From positions 1-5,133 of the forward strand of contig CAIKKO010000333.1 of assembly GCA_903828025.1 (NCBI GenBank): DNA of 5,133 bases, read 5' to 3'. Positions within the stretch are counted from its first letter, which is position 1, and each line of letters starts with the position of its first letter. The stretch is from an uncultured Sphingomonadales bacterium. GTDB lineage: Bacteria > Pseudomonadota > Alphaproteobacteria > Sphingomonadales > Sphingomonadaceae. The position numbers were made by a program, and so were the translations under genes. Of the stretch, positions 1-5,133 are shown piece after piece. Below the pieces are notes generated by a model. It saw nothing but the letters and a program-made list of their open reading frames with translations, had not been told where the DNA came from and made no database searches.

Positions 1-1
1 C

Positions 2-241
2 GGGCCGGTGGTGGCGAGCTTCCCGGCGACGCAGGCCGACCAGCTCATGCTGGTTACCGATCAGGCCAAGCTCATCCGCTTGCCGCTGACCAGCCTGCGT
101 GTGATCGGACGCGGGACAGCCGGGGTGCGGCTGTTCCATGTGTCCGACAGCGAGCATGTGGTGAGCGCGGTGCGTCTGGAAGAGCCCGAAGGCGAATCCG
201 ACGAAACTGAAGTGACCGGGACGGGCGAAGCGCCCGCATGA
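2..241 (+). CDS. gyrA: DNA gyrase subunit A, C-terminal end (partial)
   Basis: This is the last 79 residues of a gene that begins before the window. GyrA is the breakage-reunion subunit of DNA gyrase, and its C-terminal six-bladed pinwheel domain wraps DNA so that negative supercoils can be introduced in the cytoplasm. The visible part matches the final blade: a strand with LMLVTDQAKLIRLPL, then the blade motif VIGRGTAGVRLF, then SEHVVSAVRLEE. It closes with an acidic, low-complexity tail rich in Glu, Asp, Gly and Thr (EPEGESDETE). Such tails are common in GyrA and are known in E. coli to tune DNA wrapping. The catalytic Tyr and the GyrA box lie upstream and cannot be checked. ParC is the alternative, but the last-blade pattern and tail favour GyrA. 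The TGA stop overlaps the ATG of the next gene. Confidence 0.9.
   Translation, partial: GPVVASFPATQADQLMLVTDQAKLIRLPLTSLRVIGRGTAGVRLFHVSDSEHVVSAVRLEEPEGESDETEVTGTGEAPA
222..236 (+). promoter_or_regulatory. Hairpin over the start region of the DUF952 gene
   Basis: CGGGCG-AAG-CGCCCG is a perfect 6-bp GC stem with a 3-base loop. It ends one base before the ATG at 238. It lies inside the last codons of gyrA and occupies the place where a Shine-Dalgarno site would be; no clear GGAGG is present. Inference: in the mRNA this would hinder independent initiation, so DUF952 translation probably depends on ribosomes finishing gyrA at the overlapping ATGA. The acid-tail coding sequence could produce such a hairpin by chance. 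Confidence 0.4.
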
Positions 242-591
242 GCGACCTGCCGCTGATCGCCTATAAAGTCCTGACCGGGCCGCAGATGGCGGCGCTGGAG
301 GCGGACGGTGTGTTTGCAGGAGCGCCGATTGATCTCGCGGATGGCTATATCCACCTCTCGACCGACCGGCAGGTCTCCGAGACGGTGGACAAGCACTTCG
401 CCGGGCAGACCGGCCTGCATGTCGCGGCGGTTGATCTGGCGGTGCTGGGGGATGTGGTGAAGTGGGAACCCTCACGCGGAGGGCAGCTGTTTCCGCATAT
501 CTACGCCGCGCTGCCGCTGAACGCTGTGCTGGCCTATGGGCCGCTGGAACGTGATGCGGACGGGGCGGTGCGGCTGCCGGTGGCGGGCTAA
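238..591 (+). CDS. DUF952 family protein
   Basis: A small soluble protein of 117 residues with no signal peptide or membrane segment. It is recognised as DUF952 (PF06108) by two signature blocks: DGYIHLST at about residues 35-42, and VKWEPSRGGQLFPHIYA at about 74-90, followed by the usual ALPLNAVL..GPL ending. The length is typical of the whole family, so the gene looks complete. The conserved His, Ser, Thr, Glu, Arg and His residues suggest a ligand or active-site pocket, but no biochemical function is established to my knowledge and none is claimed here. The start is set by the ATGA overlap with gyrA (ATG 238, gyrA stop 239-241), which implies co-transcription and probably translational coupling. 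It converges on the lysoplasmalogenase gene across an inverted repeat. Confidence 0.88.
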   Translation: MSDLPLIAYKVLTGPQMAALEADGVFAGAPIDLADGYIHLSTDRQVSETVDKHFAGQTGLHVAAVDLAVLGDVVKWEPSRGGQLFPHIYAALPLNAVLAYGPLERDADGAVRLPVAG

Positions 592-606
592 GTCCCTCCC
601 CAACCC

Positions 607-689
607 TCGTCATTCCCGCGAAGGCGGGGATCCAGGGCCCAGAACGCAGCGTCGGTCGCTCTGGATCCCCGCCTTCGCGGGAATGACGA
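607..689. repeat. Inverted pair of REP-like units (REPIN/BIME-like)
   Basis: The arms at 607-635 and 661-689 are perfect reverse complements over 29 bases, separated by a 25-base spacer. Each arm contains its own shorter dyad: ATTCCCGC (612-619), then GAAG, then GCGGGGAT (624-631), with one mismatch. Each arm is therefore a REP-like unit, and the two are arranged head to head. In form it resembles the Neisseria dRS3 pattern ATTCCC-N8-GGGAAT, with one base different at the right end. Sequences of this CATTCCCGCG type are, from memory, frequent intergenic repeats in sphingomonads and other proteobacteria. It sits in the convergent gap between DUF952 (stop at 591) and the lysoplasmalogenase gene (stop at 699-701). 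It could fold in transcripts from either side. There is no T-run after either arm, so a classic intrinsic terminator is unlikely. Confidence 0.85.
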
Positions 690-698
690 AGGGGAGTG

Positions 699-1355
699 TC
701 AGACGGCGGCGAATTCGCCCTTGCGCCGCAGCGCGCCGATCACGCCGACGGTGATCAGGAACTGCCCGAAGTAGTAGAGCGGCCAGACCAGCAAGTGCGG
801 GATCGGGCTCTCTGCCATGGGCCCCATGCGCGCGAAAATCAGCAGGTCTGATCCCGCGAACATCACCGCGCCCAGCCCCACCCGCAGACGCGGGAAATCG
901 CTGACCCAAGCGGCTGCGGCCATCCCGCCCAGTGCCAGCGCGTAGAAGGCAACCTCCGGTTTGCCGGTCAGTCCGAAAGCAAGCGCGGGTACGCCGAGAA
1001 TGAGCGAGACGGCGGTGCGCTTGTCCTGCGTGCTCAGATCCGCGCGGCGGTGGCGCAGATAGAGCGCGATGGCGACCATGTGGCCGGCGAAGAACGCCAC
1101 TGCACCGCCCATGAAGTTCACTTCCAGCACCATATCGCCCAGCGCGCCGAACACCATGACGAGCGCGATCCGGTGGGCATCGCGGACTGGGTGGTGCGCC
1201 CAGGCATAGACGGCCAGCAACGCGACGCCCGCGCCCTTCCACAGGATCAGGTACAGGCCCGGAATCCAGCCACCCGCCACGAACCAGTAGCTGATCCCCG
1301 CGATCAGGCTGGCGAGCAGCCACGGTCTCTGTTCGATCAAGGCGCGTTGCGGCAT
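699..1355 (-). CDS. Lysoplasmalogenase family (YhhN) membrane protein
   Basis: A 218-residue polytopic inner-membrane protein, hydrophobic throughout, with about seven to eight predicted helices. It matches the YhhN/TMEM86 family (PF07947) by the ordered motifs WK (39-40), GALGDMVLE (70-78), GGAVAFFAGH (83-92), GAVMFAGSD (162-170) and WPLYYFGQFLI (191-201). The conserved Asp and His residues sit within or near the membrane segments. Characterised members hydrolyse the vinyl-ether bond of lysoplasmalogens, giving a fatty aldehyde and a glycerophospho-head group. Whether this bacterium has that substrate is unknown, so the real substrate may be another lysolipid. The ATG at 1355 is supported by a strong purine-rich ribosome-binding site just upstream. 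The gene is complete, is divergent from trmFO and converges on DUF952. The family call is firm; the specific reaction is less so. Confidence 0.88.
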   Translation of the reverse strand: MPQRALIEQRPWLLASLIAGISYWFVAGGWIPGLYLILWKGAGVALLAVYAWAHHPVRDAHRIALVMVFGALGDMVLEVNFMGGAVAFFAGHMVAIALYLRHRRADLSTQDKRTAVSLILGVPALAFGLTGKPEVAFYALALGGMAAAAWVSDFPRLRVGLGAVMFAGSDLLIFARMGPMAESPIPHLLVWPLYYFGQFLITVGVIGALRRKGEFAAV

Positions 1356-1422
1356 GGTCCTCCCCTTCCCTTCAGGCCCCTAAGGCTTGCCGCGCTCGAT
1401 AGGCAATGCCAATGCGTCATGC
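1356..1422. promoter_or_regulatory. Divergent intergenic region of lysoplasmalogenase and trmFO genes
   Basis: These 67 bases separate two divergently read starts, so they and the flanking coding ends must hold both promoters. For trmFO, CTTGCC at 1386-1391 resembles the alphaproteobacterial -35 element (CTTGAC). The matching -10 position about 18 bases on (CAATGC or AATGCC) is poor, so the promoter assignment is weak. No operator-like palindrome was seen. Confidence 0.3.
1359..1367 (-). promoter_or_regulatory. Strong Shine-Dalgarno of the lysoplasmalogenase gene
   Basis: Read on the minus strand, AAGGGGAGG lies directly upstream of the ATG. GGAGG ends 3 bases before the start codon and AAGG ends 8 bases before it. 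This supports the ATG at 1353-1355 as the start. It contrasts with the divergent trmFO gene, which shows no comparable site. Confidence 0.7.
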
Positions 1423-2793
1423 ATGGCTCATCAGGTACACATCATCGGCGGCGGAATGGCCGGAAGCGAGGCGGCTTGGCAGCTCGCCCGGCGCGGGATT
1501 CGCGTGCGGCTGTCTGAAATGCGGGGTGGCGGCGATTCCACGGCGGCGCACAACGGCGATGGGCTGGCCGAACTCGTGTGCTCCAACTCGTTCCGTTCGG
1601 ACGATGACGAGAAGAACGCGGTCGGCCTGCTGCACTACGAAATGCGCCAATGCGGCAGTTTGCTGATGGCGGCGGCGGAAAAGGCGCGCGTGCCGGCAGG
1701 ATCGGCGCTCGCGGTGGACCGCGATGGGTTCTCCGCCGAAGTCGAGGCCATGCTGCGCGCGCAGCCTACCTTGGAGATCGTGCGTGAGCGGGTAGATGCG
1801 CTGCCCGCCGAGGGCCTCACCATCGTGGCGACCGGCCCGCTGACGGCCCCTGCCCTCGCTGGCAGCATCGGTGCCGCAACGGGGGCCGAGAGCCTCGCGT
1901 TTTTCGACGCGATTGCGCCGATTGTCTACCGCGAGTCGGTCAATATGGATGTGGCGTGGATGGCCTCGCGCTGGGACAAGGGCGCGGAGGCCAGCCTCGC
2001 GATGGGCGGCGACGGGCGCGACTATATCAATTGCCCGATGACGCGCCCGCAATACGAAGCGTTCCGCGAAGAGCTGCTCGCGGGCGAAAAGACCGAGTTC
2101 AAGGAATGGGAGGCCAGCACCCCCTATTTCGACGGGTGCATGCCGATCGAAGTCATGGCCTCGCGCGGGGTGGAAACGCTGCGCTTCGGCCCGATGAAAC
2201 CTGTGGGGCTCGACAATCCGCATTGGGCAACCGCCGAACACCCGAACGGGCGCTGGCCTTATGCGGTGGTGCAACTGCGGCAGGATAACAAGCTCGGCAC
2301 CTTGTGGAACATGGTCGGCTTCCAGACCAAGCTGAAACATGCCGAACAAGTGCGCGTGTTCCGCACGATTCCGGGGCTGGAGCAGGCTGAATTTGCGCGG
2401 CTTGGCGGGCTCCACCGCAACACGTTCCTCAATTCGCCCACGCTGCTCGACCGGCAGCTGCGGCTCAAGTCCGCGCCGCATATCCGCTTTGCCGGGCAGA
2501 TCACCGGCTGCGAAGGCTATGTCGAGAGCGGCGCGGTGGGTCTGCTGGCGGGGCTGATGATGGCGGCAGAAATCGCGGGCTGCGACTGGACCGCGCCGCC
2601 GCGCACGTCTGCGTTGGGCGCGCTGCTCGCGCATATCACTGGCGATGCCGAGGCGGAGACCTATCAGCCGATGAACGTCAACTTCGGGCTGTTTCCGCCG
2701 CCCGATCCGGCGACGAAGAAGAAGCAGCGCAAGGAAGCCTATACCGCGCGGGCCAAGACCGACGTGGCGCTGTGGCTGCCCGAGTTGGTCTGA
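1423..2793 (+). CDS. trmFO: Folate/FAD-dependent tRNA (uracil-54-C5)-methyltransferase TrmFO
   Basis: A 456-residue cytoplasmic flavoprotein that makes m5U54 in the tRNA T-loop, using 5,10-methylenetetrahydrofolate as carbon source and reduced FAD. Hallmarks in order: the FAD-binding Rossmann motif HIIGGGMAGSEAAWQLA (6-22); LVCSNSFRSD with Cys53; NAVGLLHYEMR; PAGSALAVDRDGFS (91-104); YINCPMTRPQYEAF (201-214); DGCMPIEVMASRGVETLRFGP with Cys239; GTLWNMVGFQTKLKHAEQ; GGLHRNTFLNSP; and a C-terminal FAD site FAGQITGCEGYVESGAVGLLAG (357-378). Cys53 and Cys239 correspond to the two catalytic cysteines known in the B. subtilis enzyme (Cys53 and Cys226). Length is normal. The ATG at 1423 is chosen because homologues begin a few residues before the Rossmann motif; an in-frame TTG at 1387 would add 12 unlikely residues. 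No clear Shine-Dalgarno is visible. It belongs to the MnmG/GidA superfamily, but the motifs are TrmFO-specific. Confidence 0.96.
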   Translation: MAHQVHIIGGGMAGSEAAWQLARRGIRVRLSEMRGGGDSTAAHNGDGLAELVCSNSFRSDDDEKNAVGLLHYEMRQCGSLLMAAAEKARVPAGSALAVDRDGFSAEVEAMLRAQPTLEIVRERVDALPAEGLTIVATGPLTAPALAGSIGAATGAESLAFFDAIAPIVYRESVNMDVAWMASRWDKGAEASLAMGGDGRDYINCPMTRPQYEAFREELLAGEKTEFKEWEASTPYFDGCMPIEVMASRGVETLRFGPMKPVGLDNPHWATAEHPNGRWPYAVVQLRQDNKLGTLWNMVGFQTKLKHAEQVRVFRTIPGLEQAEFARLGGLHRNTFLNSPTLLDRQLRLKSAPHIRFAGQITGCEGYVESGAVGLLAGLMMAAEIAGCDWTAPPRTSALGALLAHITGDAEAETYQPMNVNFGLFPPPDPATKKKQRKEAYTARAKTDVALWLPELV

Positions 2794-2800
2794 ACTGCTC

Positions 2801-3271
2801 CTACTTGCACTTGCATGCGGGCTTTTTGGCCGCCTTCGGCTTGGTGGTGGCATATTCCTCACGGCTCAGCCAGCCGTCGCCGTTTTTGTCGGCCCCTTTG
2901 AAACGGTTGTCGGTGGCGACAGACCATTCATCGAACGTCAGCAGGTTGTTGCCGTCGACATCCAGCTTGCGGAAATCCTTGACCCGGGGGCTGAGCATTT
3001 CGGTGCGGGTGATCTTGCCATCGCGGTTCTTGTCAAGCCGGTCAAAGCGCTTCTGCTCTCGGCTCTGTTCGCTCGCTTCGGGGAGACCGGGCCCAACCGC
3101 ATCGCCAGCATCGGAATCGGGGAGATCGTCGGCTTGTGTGCTGGACGCCGCTTCAAGCGCGAGACGCGTGGGCGCAGCCGGAGCATGATCTGCTGCACGG
3201 CCCTGCCACCAGAACAAGCCGGAGGCGACCAGCAGCAAGGTTCCCAGCGCACCCACGAGAATTCTGTTCAT
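2801..3271 (-). CDS. Membrane-anchored or exported EF-hand calcium-binding protein
   Basis: A 156-residue protein. Residues 4-22 are a hydrophobic segment after Met-Asn-Arg, either an uncleaved anchor or a Sec signal, so the rest should face the periplasm. An Ala/Pro- and acid-rich linker follows (about 25-72), then three EF-hand loops. Loop 1 is DKNRDGKITRTE (80-91). Loop 2 is DVDGNNLLTFDE (104-115), which has Asn instead of the usual Gly at position 6. Loop 3 is DKNGDGWLSREE (128-139). The loop starts are exactly 24 residues apart. The tail is basic and ends in Cys-Lys-Cys-Lys. Ca2+ binding is expected from the loop residues; the role (buffer, sensor or adhesion) is unknown. The ATG at 3271 precedes the signal segment directly; upstream there is only a G-rich run, so initiation looks weak. 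The gene converges on trmFO with 7 bases between the stops. Confidence 0.85.
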   Translation of the reverse strand: MNRILVGALGTLLLVASGLFWWQGRAADHAPAAPTRLALEAASSTQADDLPDSDAGDAVGPGLPEASEQSREQKRFDRLDKNRDGKITRTEMLSPRVKDFRKLDVDGNNLLTFDEWSVATDNRFKGADKNGDGWLSREEYATTKPKAAKKPACKCK

Positions 3272-3352
3272 GCTGCAGCCCCCGCACTCCGCCGAACTCT
3301 AGCGGAAACATCCTAAGTGTATGCTGCAAGACCGCCGAATGGCAGGGGCAAG

Positions 3353-3371
3353 TCTCGCCGATTTGGCGGGA
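3353..3371. terminator. Weak hairpin after the synthase-like gene (possible terminator)
   Basis: TCTCGCC-GATTT-GGCGGGA forms a short stem-loop just beyond the stop at 3375-3377. As minus-strand RNA, six of seven pairs form, with one C-A mismatch. No U-tract follows, so it would be at best a weak or factor-assisted terminator for the pdhB transcript. The rest of the 103-base gap (3272-3374) should contain the EF-hand gene's promoter, but I could not identify a convincing -35/-10 pair. Confidence 0.25.
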
Positions 3372-3374
3372 ATT

Positions 3375-3956
3375 TCAGCGGCCACACAGGCCGATGCGCA
3401 AGATGGCGAGAAAGTCGCGCACGGGGTTTCCCGCCTGTCCGCGCATCTCGCGCAGCGCCATCCCGCGCAAAATAGCAAGCGGCCGGAGCGATCCAGGCAG
3501 AATCGGCGCGCGCGGCTCCGGGGGCTGTAGCCCCAGCCATTCGGCGGCGGCGCGGCGGACTGTGTCGTCAGCCGGGGCCTTGCACAGGCGGGCGAGCGCC
3601 AGCACAGCGTTGATCCGCGCTGACCCCAGCGCCGCGCCGCCATCTTCGCCCACCACGCACGCTTCCCAGCCATCGACGAGCGCGCGCAGTGCGGCCCGTT
3701 CGGCGTCCCACGGCTTGAGCAGGGCCAGCAAGGGTTCGCCCGCAGGCCATGCGCTGGCGGGGGAATCGAAGCGGTCGCGCCACCAGGCGAGCCGCAACTG
3801 GATCATCAGCGGATCGCGGCCAGTCCGCGCGGCATCGGCCAGCCGCCGGTCGAGGACGAGGAACCCCTCCCACAGCGGCTGGAACGCGCGCGGGGCATAG
3901 GCGACCGCGAGCCGTTCCGGGGGGCTTAGCGCGGCGTTGTCCGCAGGATTGTCCAC
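3375..3956 (-). CDS. Short squalene/phytoene-synthase-family-like protein
   Basis: 193 residues, mostly alpha-helical, with no signal peptide or membrane helix. The segment PPERLAVAYAP (12-22), then VLDRRLADAARTGRDPL (34-50), then QLRLAWWRDRFD (53-64) matches the N-terminal part of the squalene/phytoene synthase fold (PF00494), where RL-WWR-type helices are conserved. The C-terminal RPLAILRGMALRE...GNPVRDFLAILR also fits. It is shorter than true synthases (usually about 270-300 residues), and the two DxxxD-type metal/diphosphate-binding motifs are not evident, so isoprenoid synthase activity is doubtful. The family also includes the mitochondrial complex I assembly factor NDUFAF6, a non-enzymatic precedent. 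The start is the GTG at 3954-3956; the frame is open further upstream into pdhB but has no better start there. It lies 28 bases downstream of pdhB, so it is probably co-transcribed with it. Confidence 0.65.
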   Translation of the reverse strand: MDNPADNAALSPPERLAVAYAPRAFQPLWEGFLVLDRRLADAARTGRDPLMIQLRLAWWRDRFDSPASAWPAGEPLLALLKPWDAERAALRALVDGWEACVVGEDGGAALGSARINAVLALARLCKAPADDTVRRAAAEWLGLQPPEPRAPILPGSLRPLAILRGMALREMRGQAGNPVRDFLAILRIGLCGR

Positions 3957-3984
3957 AGGCTTATGCTCAGCGCCAAGCTTGTTC

Positions 3985-5133
3985 TCAGCGATAGCAGACC
4001 TTTTTCACCGCCGCGATGATCCGCGCGGTGTCGATCAGCGCCAGCTTTTCGAGGTTGGCGGCATAGGGCAGCGGCACATCCTCGTTGCACACGCGCAGGA
4101 CCGGGGCATCAAGGTGATCGAAGCCCTCTTCCATCGCGATGGCCATGATTTCCGAGGCGATCCCGCAGACCGGGAAGCCTTCCTCAACCACCACCATGCG
4201 GTTGGTGCGAGCAAGGCTTTCGAGCACGGCGGCCTTGTCGAGCGGGCGCAAGGTGCGCAAGTCGATGATCTCGGCCTCGATGCCTTCGGCGGCGAGCGTT
4301 ACGGCGGCTTCGAGCGAGAGGCCGACACCGATCGAGTACGTCACGATCGTGACATCGCGTCCGCTGCGCACGGTGCGCGCCTTGCCGATGGGCACGACGA
4401 CATCATCGCCCTGCGGCACATCGAAGCTGCGGCCATAGACCAGCTCGTTTTCTAGGAACACCACCGGGTCCTCGCTGCGGATCGCGGCCTTGAGCAAGCC
4501 CTTGGCATCGGCGGCATCGTAGGGGGCAATCACGATAAGGCCGGGCACCGAGGCGTACCAGCCCGCATAGTTGTGGCTGTGCTGTGCGCCGACGCGCGAA
4601 GCTGCGCCGTTCGGACCGCGGAACACGATCGGGCAGCGCATCTGGCCGCCAGACATGTAGTTGGTCTTGGCCGCCGAGTTGATGATGTGGTCAATCGCCT
4701 GCATGGCAAAGTTGAACGTCATGAACTCGATCACCGGCCTCAGGCCGCCCATGGCCGAACCCGCGCCGATGCCGGCAAAGCCGTATTCGGTGATCGGCGT
4801 GTCGATCACGCGCTTGGGCCCGAATTCCTCGAGCAGGCCTTGCGTGACTTTGTACGCGCCCTGATACTCGGCGACTTCCTCACCCATCACGAATACGCGG
4901 TCGTCGCTGCGCATTTCCTCGGCCATCGCATCGCGCAAGGCTTCGCGCACGGTGGTGGATACCATGGCGGTACCGACCGGCACGGCGCTGGCAACGGGCG
5001 CTGGAGCGGCAGGAACGGGTGCGGCAACAACTGGCGCGGGCGGCGGTGCGGCCACGACCGGTGCTGCTGCTGGTGCTGGCGCAGCGGGTGCGGCCTCCTC
5101 GCCCTCACCCTCAATCGTCGCGATCACGGTGCC
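3985..5133 (-). CDS. pdhB: Pyruvate dehydrogenase E1 component subunit beta with lipoyl domain (5' end outside window)
   Basis: The visible part covers 382 C-terminal residues; the frame is open to the window edge, so the start lies beyond it. E1-beta pairs with E1-alpha (PdhA) to decarboxylate pyruvate with thiamine diphosphate and to acylate lipoyl groups of E2. First comes the end of a biotinyl/lipoyl domain (GTVIATIEGEGE), then an Ala/Pro/Val linker of about 42 residues, then the E1-beta core. Numbering from the valine codon at 5125-5127: GEEVAEYQGAYKVTQGL (82-98, with the Glu that contacts the thiamine ring), DTPITEYGFAGIGAG, EFMTFNFAMQAIDHIINSAAK, FRGPNGAASRVGAQHSH (His183, equivalent to human His128), LENELVYG, then the transketolase C-terminal domain with IDLRTLRPLD, VVVEEGFPVCG and DVPLPYA. 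Fusion of a lipoyl domain to E1-beta is known from alphaproteobacteria such as Zymomonas and Sinorhizobium. pdhA is expected upstream. Confidence 0.95.
   Translation of the reverse strand, partial: GTVIATIEGEGEEAAPAAPAPAAAPVVAAPPPAPVVAAPVPAAPAPVASAVPVGTAMVSTTVREALRDAMAEEMRSDDRVFVMGEEVAEYQGAYKVTQGLLEEFGPKRVIDTPITEYGFAGIGAGSAMGGLRPVIEFMTFNFAMQAIDHIINSAAKTNYMSGGQMRCPIVFRGPNGAASRVGAQHSHNYAGWYASVPGLIVIAPYDAADAKGLLKAAIRSEDPVVFLENELVYGRSFDVPQGDDVVVPIGKARTVRSGRDVTIVTYSIGVGLSLEAAVTLAAEGIEAEIIDLRTLRPLDKAAVLESLARTNRMVVVEEGFPVCGIASEIMAIAMEEGFDHLDAPVLRVCNEDVPLPYAANLEKLALIDTARIIAAVKKVCYR
4972..5097 (-). other. Ala/Pro/Val-rich interdomain linker of PdhB, with a 9-residue tandem repeat
   Basis: About 42 residues made almost only of Ala, Pro and Val join the lipoyl domain to the catalytic core. 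Such linkers are flexible and let a lipoyl arm swing between active sites. Within it, APVVAAPPP and APVVAAPVP are adjacent 9-residue repeats encoded at 5011-5064. Their DNA copies differ at silent sites, so the duplication is either not recent or is constrained at the protein level only. Confidence 0.7.

Noticed and set aside
61..420. 119-codon minus-strand open frame opposite gyrA and DUF952
   Set aside because: Shadow of two genes with clear family signatures; Arg/Ser/Pro-rich without motifs.
607..689. Inverted repeat as a classic Rho-independent bidirectional terminator
   Set aside because: The stem is long enough, but no T-run follows on either strand and each arm has an internal dyad. 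A REP-type repeat explains it better; some termination effect remains possible.
607..689. Inverted repeat as a CRISPR fragment or insertion-sequence end
   Set aside because: There is only one inverted pair, with no direct repeat-spacer series, no transposase and no flanking target duplication.
1387..1422. N-terminal extension of TrmFO from the TTG at 1387
   Set aside because: It would add 12 residues without family support; homologues begin just before the FAD Rossmann motif, matching the ATG at 1423.
1417..2862. Long open frame of 481 codons on the minus strand, covering all of trmFO
   Set aside because: It is antisense to a gene with complete TrmFO motifs. Its Arg/His/Ala/Gly-rich composition is typical of a high-GC shadow frame, and no domain is recognisable.
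3136..3900. 254-codon plus-strand open frame opposite the EF-hand and synthase-like genes
   Set aside because: Ser/Arg/Ala-rich shadow composition with no motif. It runs opposite two genes with recognisable domains and across their intergenic gap.
3937..4455. 172-codon plus-strand open frame opposite pdhB
   Set aside because: Antisense to strongly conserved E1-beta sequence; no recognisable domain and no ribosome-binding site evidence.

Overview
The window is high-GC, densely packed DNA from the chromosome of an alphaproteobacterium. A sphingomonad (Sphingomonadales, Erythrobacter/Porphyrobacter-like) is the best guess. This rests on recognised protein families: a pyruvate dehydrogenase E1-beta carrying an N-terminal lipoyl domain, a folate-dependent TrmFO, a short squalene/phytoene-synthase-like protein next to pdhB, and an intergenic repeat of the CATTCCCGCG...GGCGGG type. 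The taxonomic placement is inference. No rRNA, tRNA, CRISPR array, transposase or phage gene was seen, and no gene-free stretch exceeds 300 bases.

Layout, left to right. (1) The 3' end of gyrA (+) overlaps by ATGA a small DUF952 gene (+). (2) A 107-base convergent gap holds a large perfect inverted repeat made of two head-to-head REP-like units. (3) A lysoplasmalogenase-family (YhhN) membrane protein gene (-) is divergent from trmFO (+), with 67 bases shared between their starts. (4) trmFO converges on a gene for a membrane-anchored or exported three-EF-hand protein (-), with only 7 bases between their stops. (5) A minus-strand pair follows: pdhB (5' end outside the window) and, 28 bases downstream, a short squalene/phytoene-synthase-like gene.

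The genes are mostly unrelated housekeeping functions: DNA supercoiling (GyrA), tRNA T-loop U54 methylation (TrmFO), entry of pyruvate into the TCA cycle (PdhB) and lipid turnover (YhhN). Two are calcium-binding or unknown small proteins. The two co-directional pairs, gyrA-DUF952 and pdhB-synthase-like, look like transcription units; the other junctions are convergent or divergent.

I found no convincing previously undescribed multi-gene system. The points most worth a second look are the paired REP-like element, a perfect hairpin covering the start of the DUF952 gene, the short synthase-like protein that lacks visible Asp-rich catalytic motifs, and the EF-hand protein with exactly 24-residue spacing and a Cys-Lys-Cys-Lys tail.
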